A DNA stretch of 64,000 nucleotides from Microbacterium sp. BH-3-3-3. Lineage in GTDB: Bacteria; Actinomycetota; Actinomycetes; Actinomycetales; Microbacteriaceae. The stretch's first letter is position 1; the number at the start of each line of letters is the position of its first letter. A model generated the notes under the pieces. That model saw nothing but the letters and a program-made list of their open reading frames with translations. It was not told the DNA's origin and ran no database searches. The stretch lies in NCBI RefSeq assembly GCF_007679045.1, contig NZ_VEFS01000003.1, positions 62,001 to 126,000 of the forward strand, in the 5' to 3' direction. Below, in pieces: positions 32,410 through 40,306 of this stretch. A program made the position numbers and the translations under genes.

Positions 32410-32598
32410 CCCGGCTCGCGCGGCGAGGGGTCGGTGTGGTTCCCCGGTCGTGGCATCCGGATCATCGCTCGTCGAGCGCGGCACCCCCGAGCCGCAGACC
32501 CGGACCCGCGCGGCGAGGGGTCGGTGTGGTTCCCCGGTCGTGGCATCCGGATCATCGCTCGTCGAGCGCGGCACCCTCGAGCCGCGCGCTCGCCCACG
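32410..32598. repeat. 90-bp direct duplication in a divergent promoter spacer
   Basis: Two nearly identical 90-bp copies with core GTGTGGTTCCCCGGTCGTGG and flank CTCGTCGAGCGCGGCACC (period measured from GGCGAGGGG at 32422 and 32512). They separate the divergent sirtuin and amidohydrolase starts. I see no ORF. Confidence 0.9.
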
Positions 32599-32610
32599 GA
32601 TACTGGGGCC

Positions 32611-33813
32611 ATGACCCCCCTGTCGCCTCCGGCCATGCTCGATGTCACCTGTCTCCGCCGCGTGCGGCCGTGGGGAGCGGATGCCGTCGACATCGACATC
32701 GCCGACGGTCGCATGACCGCCATCCGGCCCGCGGCCATCGATCCGATCGGTGTGCGCGAGTTCGACGGGCGGGGGCTCCTCGCCCTCCCGGGCATCGTGA
32801 ACGCGCACGCGCACCTCGACAAGTCGTGGTGGGGCCTGCCGTGGCAGTCGTACGGGGGAGAGGGCGGCACCGACGGGCGCATCCGCCACGAGCGCGCTCA
32901 GCGCGATGCCCTCGGCATCCCGTCGATCGAACGCTCGGCCGTCGTGCTGCGCGAACTCGTGCGTCACGGCACCACGGCGATCCGCTCGCACGTCGACGTC
33001 GACCTCGGCGTGGGCCTGCGCGGCATCGAGGCGGTCGAACAGGCGGTCGCGCGATACGAGGGCGCCCTCGACGTGCAGATCGTCGCGTTCCCCCAAGACG
33101 GGATTTTGCGCCGCCCGGGTGTGCTCGACCTGCTGCGAGAGGCCGCGGGGCGAGACGGCGTCAACTGGGTGGGCGGGCTCGACCCCGCCACGATCGACCG
33201 CGACCCCGTGGGCCAGATCGACGCCCTCGTCGCGCTCGCCGCCGACACGGGCGTCGGCATCGACATCCACCTGCACGACCCCGCCGAGCTCGGGGCGTTC
33301 CAGATCGAGCTCCTCATCGAACGCACTCAGCGGCACGGACTCGGCGGACGCGTGAACATCGCGCACGGATTCGCCGTCGCCGACCTCGCGCCCGCCCGCC
33401 GTCGCGACCTCCTCGCGGCGATGGGTGAGGCGGGAGTCAGCATGACCACCGTCGCGCCGTTGCGCAACACGCAGCTGCCCCTCGCCGAACTCGACGCGGC
33501 CGGAGTCGCGCTGGGGCTCGGCACCGACGGCATCCGCGATCTGTGGAGCCCCTACGGCACCGGAGACACGCTCGGCATCGCCTGGCAGTACGCCCGCGCC
33601 GGGGGACTCGTGCGCGACGACGACCTGCTGCGCGTGGTGAAGCTGGCCACGAGCGCGGGAGCGTGGGCGGTCGGCCGCGACGTGCACGACCTCGTCGAGG
33701 GCGCTCGCGCCGACATCGTGCTGGTGGATGCCGAGAACCCCATGGACGCTCTCGTGCGCCAACCCGAGCGGGCCCTGGTGATCGCGGGAGGCCGCGCGCT
33801 GCACGTCGCGTGA
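32611..33813 (+). CDS. Amidohydrolase, cytosine-deaminase-like
   Basis: 400-residue metal-dependent hydrolase of the CodA/Atz type. NAHAHLD (first metal His pair, near 68), SHVDVD near 128, DIHLHDPAELG near 216, and metal Asp in GTDGIRDLWSP near 305 are seen. It probably deaminates or hydrolyses a heterocyclic or aminated ring. The exact substrate is not assignable. ATG 32611 starts MTPLSP; an internal ATG at 32635 is possible. Confidence 0.85.
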   Translation: MTPLSPPAMLDVTCLRRVRPWGADAVDIDIADGRMTAIRPAAIDPIGVREFDGRGLLALPGIVNAHAHLDKSWWGLPWQSYGGEGGTDGRIRHERAQRDALGIPSIERSAVVLRELVRHGTTAIRSHVDVDLGVGLRGIEAVEQAVARYEGALDVQIVAFPQDGILRRPGVLDLLREAAGRDGVNWVGGLDPATIDRDPVGQIDALVALAADTGVGIDIHLHDPAELGAFQIELLIERTQRHGLGGRVNIAHGFAVADLAPARRRDLLAAMGEAGVSMTTVAPLRNTQLPLAELDAAGVALGLGTDGIRDLWSPYGTGDTLGIAWQYARAGGLVRDDDLLRVVKLATSAGAWAVGRDVHDLVEGARADIVLVDAENPMDALVRQPERALVIAGGRALHVA

Positions 33814-33834
33814 CGCGCGGCGCGTCCCCCCCCC

Positions 33835-33894
33835 GTTGAGGGTCCACGACACGCCGTATGCAACGGACGGGGCGGGGTGTTGTGGACACTCAAC
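33835..33894. repeat. Imperfect 21-bp inverted repeat (palindrome family)
   Basis: Arms 33835-33855 and 33874-33894 match at 18 of 21 positions around an 18-nt loop; arms begin GTTGAGGGTCCAC and end GTGGACACTCAAC. It follows a run of nine C and sits between an amidohydrolase and a methyltransferase gene. It could act as a terminator or be a mobile REP-type palindrome. Confidence 0.8.
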
Positions 33895-33935
33895 GTGCGA
33901 GCGGGGCGAGCGGGGCGTGCTGGGAGGATGGGGGA

Positions 33936-34745
33936 ATGCCCGTGATCCCGCTCGACTCCGCCGACGACCCGCGCCTCGCCGACTACCGCGACCTCACCGA
34001 CGTCTCGCTGCGCCGGGTGAGCGAGCCTGCGGGTGGGCTGTACATCGCCGAGTCCGCCAAGGTGCTCGACCGCGCGCTGCGTGCCGGGCACCGCCCGCGA
34101 TCGGTGCTCGTGCAACAGAAGTTCCTCGCCGACGCGCTCGCCCTGGTCGGCGACGACGCCGAGGTCTACGTGGTCGCGGCCGAGATCGCCGAGCAGGTGA
34201 CCGGGTACACCGTGCACCGCGGGCTCCTCGCCTCGATGCATCGCCCCGCGCTGGCATCCGTCGAAGAGATCGTGCGCGACGCGCGGCTCGTCGTCGTGCT
34301 CGAAGACATCGTCGACCACACCAACATCGGTGCGGCGTTCCGCTCCGCAGCCGCCCTCGGCGCCGACGCGGTGCTCGTCACGCCGCGCTGCGCCGACCCG
34401 CTCTACCGGCGGAGCGTCCGCGTGAGCATGGGCACCGTCTTCCAGGTGCCGTGGACGCGCCTGCCCGAATGGTCGGATGCCGCGCCCCTTCTGCACGACG
34501 CCGGATTCCACCTCGCGGCCCTCGCCCTGTCGGACGACGCCGTCACCCTCGACGCCTTCTCGGCCGCCGGGCACGAACGCGTCGCCCTGCTGATGGGATC
34601 CGAGGGAGACGGACTCAGCCGTCACGCGCTCGCCGCGGCCGACACCGTCGTGACGATCCCGATGGCCGGGGGAGTGGACTCGCTCAACGTCGCAGCTGCC
34701 AGCGCGGTGGCGCTGTGGGAGCTCGGGCGGGGGCGGCGGGTCTGA
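33936..34745 (+). CDS. SpoU/TrmH-family RNA 2'-O-methyltransferase
   Basis: 269 residues. A short N-terminal RNA-binding region (residues 1-95), then the SPOUT knot domain: VVLEDIVDHTNIGAAFRSAAALGAD (motif 1, near 120), LMGSEGDGLSR near 223 (motif 2), and IPMAGGVDSLNVAAASAVALWE near 245 (motif 3). SAM-dependent rRNA or tRNA ribose methylation; the target base is unknown. The ATG is close behind a GGAGGATGGGG stretch. Confidence 0.9.
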   Translation: MPVIPLDSADDPRLADYRDLTDVSLRRVSEPAGGLYIAESAKVLDRALRAGHRPRSVLVQQKFLADALALVGDDAEVYVVAAEIAEQVTGYTVHRGLLASMHRPALASVEEIVRDARLVVVLEDIVDHTNIGAAFRSAAALGADAVLVTPRCADPLYRRSVRVSMGTVFQVPWTRLPEWSDAAPLLHDAGFHLAALALSDDAVTLDAFSAAGHERVALLMGSEGDGLSRHALAAADTVVTIPMAGGVDSLNVAAASAVALWELGRGRRV

Positions 34746-34768
34746 GACGGAGACCCGCCTAGAGCGGC

Positions 34769-35431
34769 TCAGCCGGTCGGGTCGTCGAACCCGCCGTCGC
34801 GCATCCGGCGCTCCGACGCCGCGGCTGCGCTGACGCGCTGATCGGGGTCGGCCTCGAGCGTGGCGAGCAGTTCGTCGGGCAGGTCGCTCTCACCCACGAG
34901 GAACCACCGCTCGACGATGCTCCCCTCGGATGCCACGCGGAGGTCGCGCGCATCGTCTCGCGGCAGCCCCTCGGGCGGGGAGTCGGCACGCTCGATCGCG
35001 AGGTGCAGGTGCGCGGGCACCTCACCCGCAACCGCGGGCGCGGTGAACAGCTCGACGACGACGCCCTGCCCGTGCCAGAGAAGCCAGTCGATCTGGTCGT
35101 CGTCCCACCGCGGGTCGTCGGTGGTCCAGCCCGACCAGTCGGGGCCCTCGGTCTCGAAGGCCCACCGCTGCGGCTCGGCGTGCAGCGTCGCGGCGATCGC
35201 GAGGGCGTCTCGACGCACATCGAGCAGGTCGCCGTCGCGGAACACCGACAGGTTCGGCGGCCAGGCCGACGACACGACGTCCCACCCCTCGGCGCTGAAG
35301 CGACCGCTCTCGACCTCCGGAGCCCAGCCGGCGTCGGCGAGAGCCTCGGCGAGCGCGTCGGCGTCGCGCAGCAGCGTGTCGGCATCAGCCGCTTGCAGGA
35401 GAGCGCCCACCGCGTCGGGAAGAGTGCGCAC
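34769..35431 (-). CDS. Uncharacterised protein
   Basis: 220 residues, acidic, soluble, starting with a GTG 5 nt after the SGNH hydrolase stop, so probably co-transcribed. The middle holds tryptophan-rich segments (PDWSGWTTDDPRWDDDQIDWLLW). The C-terminus (LPDELLATLEADPDQRVSAAAA) resembles a single HEAT/variant leucine-rich-repeat unit. I do not recognise a family with a known role. Confidence 0.7.
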   Translation of the reverse strand: MRTLPDAVGALLQAADADTLLRDADALAEALADAGWAPEVESGRFSAEGWDVVSSAWPPNLSVFRDGDLLDVRRDALAIAATLHAEPQRWAFETEGPDWSGWTTDDPRWDDDQIDWLLWHGQGVVVELFTAPAVAGEVPAHLHLAIERADSPPEGLPRDDARDLRVASEGSIVERWFLVGESDLPDELLATLEADPDQRVSAAAASERRMRDGGFDDPTG

Positions 35432-35436
35432 GGGGG

Positions 35437-36297
35437 TCAGACCTGCGTCTCGCGGGGGCCCGCGGCATCCGGACCCGGGGCGAGAGTCACGATCGGGAGC
35501 GGCTCGGGTCGCTTGGCCCGGATGTGATCGCCCGACGACTGGTGACGCAGGCGCCGCAGCACCCACGGCACGAGGTATTCGCGCGCCCACACGAAGTCTT
35601 TCTCGCGGGCGGCGCGCCAGGTGGTGATGGCCATGGTCTCGGCCTTCATCGGCTCGAGGTCGTTCGGCACGTTGAGCGCTCGCAACACCATGCGGGCGAC
35701 CTCGTGGTGACCGAGGGAGTTGTAGTGCAGGCGGTCGTCGTCGAAGAAGCGCATGTCCTGCACCTCTTTCAGACCCCATTGGTCGGCGACGACGCAGTCG
35801 TAACGGTCGGCGATCGAGCGGATGTTCTCGTTGTAGATCGCGACCTTGCCCCGGATGCCGCGGAACACCGGCGTGAACTCCGTGTCGATCGCGGTGAACA
35901 CGACGACGGTCGCCCCGCTGGTGCTGAGGCGCGCGACGGCGTCTTCGAACTGCCGCGATACCGCGTCGGGATCGCTGCCCGGCCGGATGACGTCGTTCCC
36001 GCCCGCCGAGATGGTGATGAGGTCGGGCTTGAGCGCGAGTGCGGGCTCGATCTGGTCGGCCACGATCTGCGCGATGAGCTTCCCGCGCACGGCAAGGTTG
36101 GCGTAGGCGAAGTCGTCGACCTGCGCGCCGAGCACCTCGGCGACGCGATCAGCCCAGCCGCGATGGCCGCCGTCGGGCAGCGGATCGCCGATGCCCTCGG
36201 TGAACGAGTCGCCCAGGGCGACGAAGCGGCGCCACGGGTGGGGGCCGGGATTGTCGGGCGTGGGCGAGGTGCGGGGCGAGTGCGGATCGAGTGTCAT
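35437..36297 (-). CDS. SGNH/GDSL hydrolase
   Basis: 286 residues. Block I FVALGDSFTEGIGD near residue 30 (nucleophile Ser), block II Gly in NLAVRG, block III ISAGGNDVI near 105, and block V with catalytic Asp/His in DRLHYNSLGHHEVA near 205. Probably a carbohydrate esterase or lipase-like hydrolase; no signal peptide is seen, so it is cytosolic. It is preceded by GGAGG and by a PafBC-like promoter. The C-terminal 70 residues are basic and specific to actinobacterial members. Confidence 0.88.
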   Translation of the reverse strand: MTLDPHSPRTSPTPDNPGPHPWRRFVALGDSFTEGIGDPLPDGGHRGWADRVAEVLGAQVDDFAYANLAVRGKLIAQIVADQIEPALALKPDLITISAGGNDVIRPGSDPDAVSRQFEDAVARLSTSGATVVVFTAIDTEFTPVFRGIRGKVAIYNENIRSIADRYDCVVADQWGLKEVQDMRFFDDDRLHYNSLGHHEVARMVLRALNVPNDLEPMKAETMAITTWRAAREKDFVWAREYLVPWVLRRLRHQSSGDHIRAKRPEPLPIVTLAPGPDAAGPRETQV

Positions 36298-36314
36298 CGA
36301 AACCTCCGCCTTCC

Positions 36315-36337
36315 ACGGTACCCCCGGCCTCCGACAC
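36315..36337 (-). promoter_or_regulatory. PafBC-like promoter of the SGNH hydrolase
   Basis: GTGTCGGAG (36329-36337, minus), 8 nt, TACCGT (36315-36320). The start codon is 17 nt further, with GGAGG between. Confidence 0.55.
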
Positions 36338-36413
36338 TGCGAGCGAGCGGTGCGTGCCCCGGGCGCCCCGTCGGCCCGCCCCGGCGCCGCCCGCCGCCCG
36401 CGCCGACGTCCAC

Positions 36414-36496
36414 AACGCAGGAGTTTCCGACGCGCCCGACCCGGCCATGCAGAGAAACTGGCCACGACACGGGGCGGATGCCTCAACTCCTGCGTT
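36414..36496. repeat. Nested inverted repeat (palindrome family)
   Basis: Outer arms AACGCAGGAGTT (36414-36425) and AACTCCTGCGTT (36485-36496) are perfect complements. Inside is GGCCA-N10-TGGCC. It has the same overall design as the palindromes at 33.8 and 38.9 kb. Confidence 0.8.
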
Positions 36497-36615
36497 CTGC
36501 CCGCCCGGCGACCTCCGACCGACGCACAGGCGGCGGGCCGCCATCCGCGCCCCGCGACGGGGAGCGCGGGAGTGACCTATCGTGGATGTTCGCGCTCGCG
36601 AAGGATGGAGGTTCG

Positions 36616-38823
36616 ATGCTGGAAGAAGAAGCCCGCACCTCGGCCCTCCCGCACACGAGCCCCGCCGCCGAAACGGCGACTCCCCGCATCGCCTCTCCCG
36701 GCCCGGTCGCGAGTCCCGGTCCGGTCGCGAGTCCCGGTCCGGTCGCAAGTCCTGGCCCCGTCGCAACCCCCGGCCCGATCGCCAGCCCGGGCCCGGTCGC
36801 AATCCCCGCTCCGGCCACCCTCGGCGCCCCCGCGCCTCCTAGAACGACTCCGGATGCCGCGTCCCCGGCATCCGCCCCCGAAGCCCCCACATCCCCCGAC
36901 GCCCCCGTCGACCCGGCGCACGCCACCGCACCCGTCGCCGCCGACCCCGCGCCCGGGGCGATCGCCGACCCGCAGATCGATGGATCGCTCGACGGCACCG
37001 AGCCGCATTTCGGTTCGTTCGCCGCAGAGCACCTGTCTCCGTCGTTCCCGCAGCGCGCCCCGTGGGGAACCGCGCAGCGCTTGCGCGCATGGCAGGCCGA
37101 AGCGCTGGATCAATACTTCGGCTCCGACGGGCCCGACGGCGTCGGCAAGGGTCCCCGCGACTTCCTCGCGGCGGCCACCCCCGGGGCCGGTAAGACGACA
37201 TTCGCCCTTCGCCTCGCCTCCGAGCTCATGCGTCGTCGCGTGATCGACCGCATCGTCGTCGTCGCTCCCACCGAACACTTGAAGACCCAGTGGGCGGAAG
37301 CGGCGGCACGCGTCGGCATCCGTCTCGATCCCTTCTTCTCCAACCGGCACGCCACACCCTCGCGGCAGTACCACGGCGTCGCGGTGACCTACGCGCAGGT
37401 CGCGGTGAAGGCCGAGGTGCACCAGCGCCTGACGATGGATGCCCGGACTCTCGTGATCCTCGACGAGGTGCACCACGGCGGTGACGCCCTCAGCTGGGGA
37501 GACGCCCTCCGCGAGGCCTACAACCGCGCCACGCGTCGCCTGCTGCTGTCGGGAACCCCGTTCCGCAGCGACACCGCGCCGATCCCGTTCGTGGAGTACC
37601 ACCCGAACTCGAAGGGCATCCGCCTCTCGCGCACCGACTACGCCTACGGCTATCGCCGCGCCCTCGACGACGGCGTCGTGCGCCCCGTCTTCTTCCTCGT
37701 CTACGCCGGGCAGATGCGCTGGCGCACCAAGGCGGGCGAGGAGATGGAGGCCCAGCTCGGCCAGGACAACACCAAGGACATCACCTCGCAGGCTTGGCGC
37801 ACCGCGCTCGACCCCAACGGCGACTGGATCCCCGCGGTGCTCCGTTCCGCCGATCGCCGCCTCACTGAGGTGCGCGAGACGGTTCCGGATGCCGGTGGCC
37901 TGGTCATCGCGACGGATCAGACCGCCGCGCGCGCCTACGCCGCCATCCTCGAAGACATCAGCGGCGAGAAGGTCACCGTCGTGCTCTCCGACGAGGCGGA
38001 GGCCTCGGGACGCATCGAGACGTTCTCGAAGGGGACGACGCGCTGGATGGTCGCCGTGCGCATGGTGTCGGAGGGCGTCGACGTGCCGCGCCTCGCCGTC
38101 GGCGTATACGCCACGAGCGCCTCGACCCCGCTGTTCTTCGCGCAGGCGATCGGCCGCTTCGTGCGTGCCCGTCGTCGCGGTGAGACCGCGAGTGTCTTTC
38201 TGCCGAACGTCCCGCAACTGCTCGCCCTCGCCGGCGAGATGGAGGCGCAGCGCGACCACGCCCTCGACCGCGACAGCGACGCGGAAGACCAGTGGAACGC
38301 CGAAGAAGACATGATGGATGCCGCCGAGCGCGAGGACAAAGCCTCCGACGCGCTCGAGCAGGAATTCGAGTACCAGGCGCTCGGCTCGCTCGCGCACTTC
38401 GACCGCGTGCTGTTCGACGGGCAGGAGTTCGGGCAGCTCGCGGTCCCGGGAACCATCGAGGAGGAGGAGTTCCTCGGCATCCCGGGCCTTCTCGAGCCCG
38501 AGCAGGTGCACGAGGTGCTCATGTCGCGCGCGACGCGGCAGTCGCGCCACCGCTCGACCCGCGAGGCGACCGAGAAGGAGAGCGGTGTCGAGCCGGCCTC
38601 GGTCGACGACGGCGGGCTCCCCGCCCCTCTCCACCGCACGCTCAAGGAGCAGCGTCAGCTGCTCAACACCATGGTCGGGCTGTACGCCCGCCAGACCGGC
38701 GAACCGCACGGCCTCGTGCACGCCGAGCTCCGCCGGATCTGCGGAGGCCCCGCCGTCTCGCACGCCACCGTCGCTCAGCTGCAGGCGCGCATCGACGTGC
38801 TGCGCCGGCGCGTGCACTCCTGA
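36616..38823 (+). CDS. DEAD/DEAH-box superfamily 2 helicase with a repetitive N-terminal extension
   Basis: 735 residues. Residues 1 to about 125 are Pro/Ala/Gly low complexity with six SPGPVA-type repeats. The helicase core follows: Walker A TPGAGKTTFALRLA near 190, DEVHHGGD (motif II) near 285, SGTPFRSD (motif III) near 312, and QAIGRFVRARR (motif VI) near 508. An acidic insert and a C-terminal helical domain follow. It resembles COG1061-type DNA/RNA helicases, probably in DNA repair or restriction-like tasks, but no partner gene is adjacent. ATG 36616 has GGAGG; the ATG at 36586 is too close to TATCGT. Confidence 0.85.
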   Translation: MLEEEARTSALPHTSPAAETATPRIASPGPVASPGPVASPGPVASPGPVATPGPIASPGPVAIPAPATLGAPAPPRTTPDAASPASAPEAPTSPDAPVDPAHATAPVAADPAPGAIADPQIDGSLDGTEPHFGSFAAEHLSPSFPQRAPWGTAQRLRAWQAEALDQYFGSDGPDGVGKGPRDFLAAATPGAGKTTFALRLASELMRRRVIDRIVVVAPTEHLKTQWAEAAARVGIRLDPFFSNRHATPSRQYHGVAVTYAQVAVKAEVHQRLTMDARTLVILDEVHHGGDALSWGDALREAYNRATRRLLLSGTPFRSDTAPIPFVEYHPNSKGIRLSRTDYAYGYRRALDDGVVRPVFFLVYAGQMRWRTKAGEEMEAQLGQDNTKDITSQAWRTALDPNGDWIPAVLRSADRRLTEVRETVPDAGGLVIATDQTAARAYAAILEDISGEKVTVVLSDEAEASGRIETFSKGTTRWMVAVRMVSEGVDVPRLAVGVYATSASTPLFFAQAIGRFVRARRRGETASVFLPNVPQLLALAGEMEAQRDHALDRDSDAEDQWNAEEDMMDAAEREDKASDALEQEFEYQALGSLAHFDRVLFDGQEFGQLAVPGTIEEEEFLGIPGLLEPEQVHEVLMSRATRQSRHRSTREATEKESGVEPASVDDGGLPAPLHRTLKEQRQLLNTMVGLYARQTGEPHGLVHAELRRICGGPAVSHATVAQLQARIDVLRRRVHS

Positions 38824-39186
38824 TCCGGGCGGGTTGCGGTCTCGTCCGGGCTGCGGGTCGGCGTGGGCCACCCGCGCGCTCCGCGTCGCGAAACTGCATC
38901 TCGCTGACATTCCGGTGACAGGCTGCAACCGACTCGTCAGCGAAATGCAGTTTCAAGGCCACAAAGGGCCCGACGCCGTTGCCCGAGCGATGCGCCTCGC
39001 CGCCGGCCGCGTTACCCGACCTCGGCCCCGCGACCCCGCTTTTCGCGACCCCGAAATGCTGGCATGGGCCCCTCGGCATCCGCGTCTTTCCGGGCTTCGG
39101 GGAGCCGAAATGCTGTCAGTATCGACCGACGCGCCCGGGGGCCCGGATCGCCCTCATTACGGTGGGGGACGACCTGAAGGAGCCCC
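38824..39186. other. Spacer with palindrome and the VIT1 promoter
   Basis: 363 bp without a gene. It contains the inverted repeat at 38890-38954 and a direct repeat of CCGAAATGCTG(G/T)CA (about 39050 and 39108). A TTACGGT box (about 39159) probably serves as the transporter promoter -10. Confidence 0.55.
38890..38954. repeat. 19-bp inverted repeat (palindrome family)
   Basis: Arms GAAACTGCATCTCGCTGAC (38890-38908) and its complement (38936-38954) match at 18 of 19 bases around a 27-nt loop. It lies 66 bp after the helicase stop. Confidence 0.85.
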
Positions 39187-40266
39187 GTGACGAACCTCGC
39201 CACACCCACCGCCCGCGATCGCCGCCGCTGGGCGCGCTATCTCGTCGACGAACGCGCCGAAGCGCGCGTGTACCGCGAGCTCGCGTCGCGCCGCACCGGC
39301 GAGGAGCGCGACATCCTGCTCGAGCTCGCCGAAGCCGAAGGCCGACACGAGCAGCACTGGATCGACCTCCTCGGCGAGACGCCGAAGCGCCTGCCGTCGC
39401 CCGGCATCGGAACACGCCTGCTCTCCTGGATGGCCCGCCGGTTCGGCTCGATCTTCGTGCTCGCCCTCGCGCAGAACGCCGAAGCGCGCTCGCCCTATGC
39501 CGACGAGCCCTACGCCACGGCCGCGATGGCCGCCGACGAGCGCGTGCACCACGAGGTCGTCCGCGGACTCGCCGCGCGCGGCCGCCGCCGACTGTCGGGA
39601 ACCTTCCGCGCCGCCGTGTTCGGCGCCAACGACGGACTCGTCTCGAACCTCGCCCTCGTGATGGGTGTCGGGGCGACCGGCGTCGCGCCGAGCTTCGTGC
39701 TCTTCAGCGGAATCGCCGGTCTGCTCGCCGGCGCCCTGTCGATGGGCGCGGGGGAGTTCGTCTCGGTGCGCTCGCAGCGCGAACTGCTCGAGGCCACCGA
39801 AGAGAGCGACTTCGCCGACTCGGCCCTGCCCCACCTCGACCTCGACGCCAACGAGCTCGCCCTGGTCTACCGCACGCGCGGGATGGATCCGGATGCCGCG
39901 TTCGACAAGGCCCGCGAGGTCGTCACCGCCGCGCAGGCGGGCTCGGCGCCGGTCGCCGCCGCCCCCGGCGAGAACTCGCACGACGTGGTCGGCAGCGCCT
40001 GGGGAGCGGCCCTTTCGAGCTTCCTGTTCTTCGCGTCCGGCGCGATCATCCCGGTGCTGCCGTGGATCTTCGGCATGGCCGGCTTCCCGGCCGTCGCCCT
40101 CGCGCTGGGGCTCGTCGGCATCGCGTTGCTCGGCACCGGCGCCATGGTCGGCCTGCTCTCGGGTGCGTCGCCGCTGAAGCGGGGTCTGCGCCAGCTCGCG
40201 ATCGGCTTCGGCGCCGCCGCCGTCACCTACGTGCTGGGCCTGCTGTTCGGGGTGTCCGCGGCCTGA
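39187..40266 (+). CDS. VIT1/CCC1-type metal transporter with N-terminal ferritin-like domain
   Basis: 359 residues. Residues 1-140 form a rubrerythrin/ferritin-like helical domain with metal-ligand Glu/His (RAEARVYRELA, LELAEAEGRHEQHW, AADERVHHEVV). Residues 140-359 carry five membrane helices of the VIT family (FGANDGLVSNLALVMGV, LSMGAGEFVSVRSQRELLE, then three late helices). It probably exports Fe2+ or Mn2+ with oxidation or sensing on the cytosolic domain. It starts at a GTG after GAAGGAG. The nearby Mn-catalase and 2OG-Fe oxygenase suggest a metal/oxidant theme, but they are separate transcripts. Confidence 0.88.
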   Translation: MTNLATPTARDRRRWARYLVDERAEARVYRELASRRTGEERDILLELAEAEGRHEQHWIDLLGETPKRLPSPGIGTRLLSWMARRFGSIFVLALAQNAEARSPYADEPYATAAMAADERVHHEVVRGLAARGRRRLSGTFRAAVFGANDGLVSNLALVMGVGATGVAPSFVLFSGIAGLLAGALSMGAGEFVSVRSQRELLEATEESDFADSALPHLDLDANELALVYRTRGMDPDAAFDKAREVVTAAQAGSAPVAAAPGENSHDVVGSAWGAALSSFLFFASGAIIPVLPWIFGMAGFPAVALALGLVGIALLGTGAMVGLLSGASPLKRGLRQLAIGFGAAAVTYVLGLLFGVSAA

Positions 40267-40306
40267 CGCCGGGCGTGGCGCTGCCCTCGGGCAGCGCCAC
40301 CCGCGC

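Larger units (their letters stand above)
36298..36615. other. Divergent spacer with promoter and nested palindrome
   Basis: 318 bp between the SGNH gene and the helicase gene. It holds the PafBC-like promoter at 36315-36337, a nested inverted repeat at 36414-36496, and a TATCGT box just upstream of the helicase leader (about 36578-36583). I see no gene. Confidence 0.6.

Noticed and set aside
36586..36615. Helicase start at the upstream ATG (MFALAKDGG)
   Set aside because: It lies only about 2 nt from the TATCGT box, so it would probably not be transcribed; ATG 36616 has a GGAGG site.
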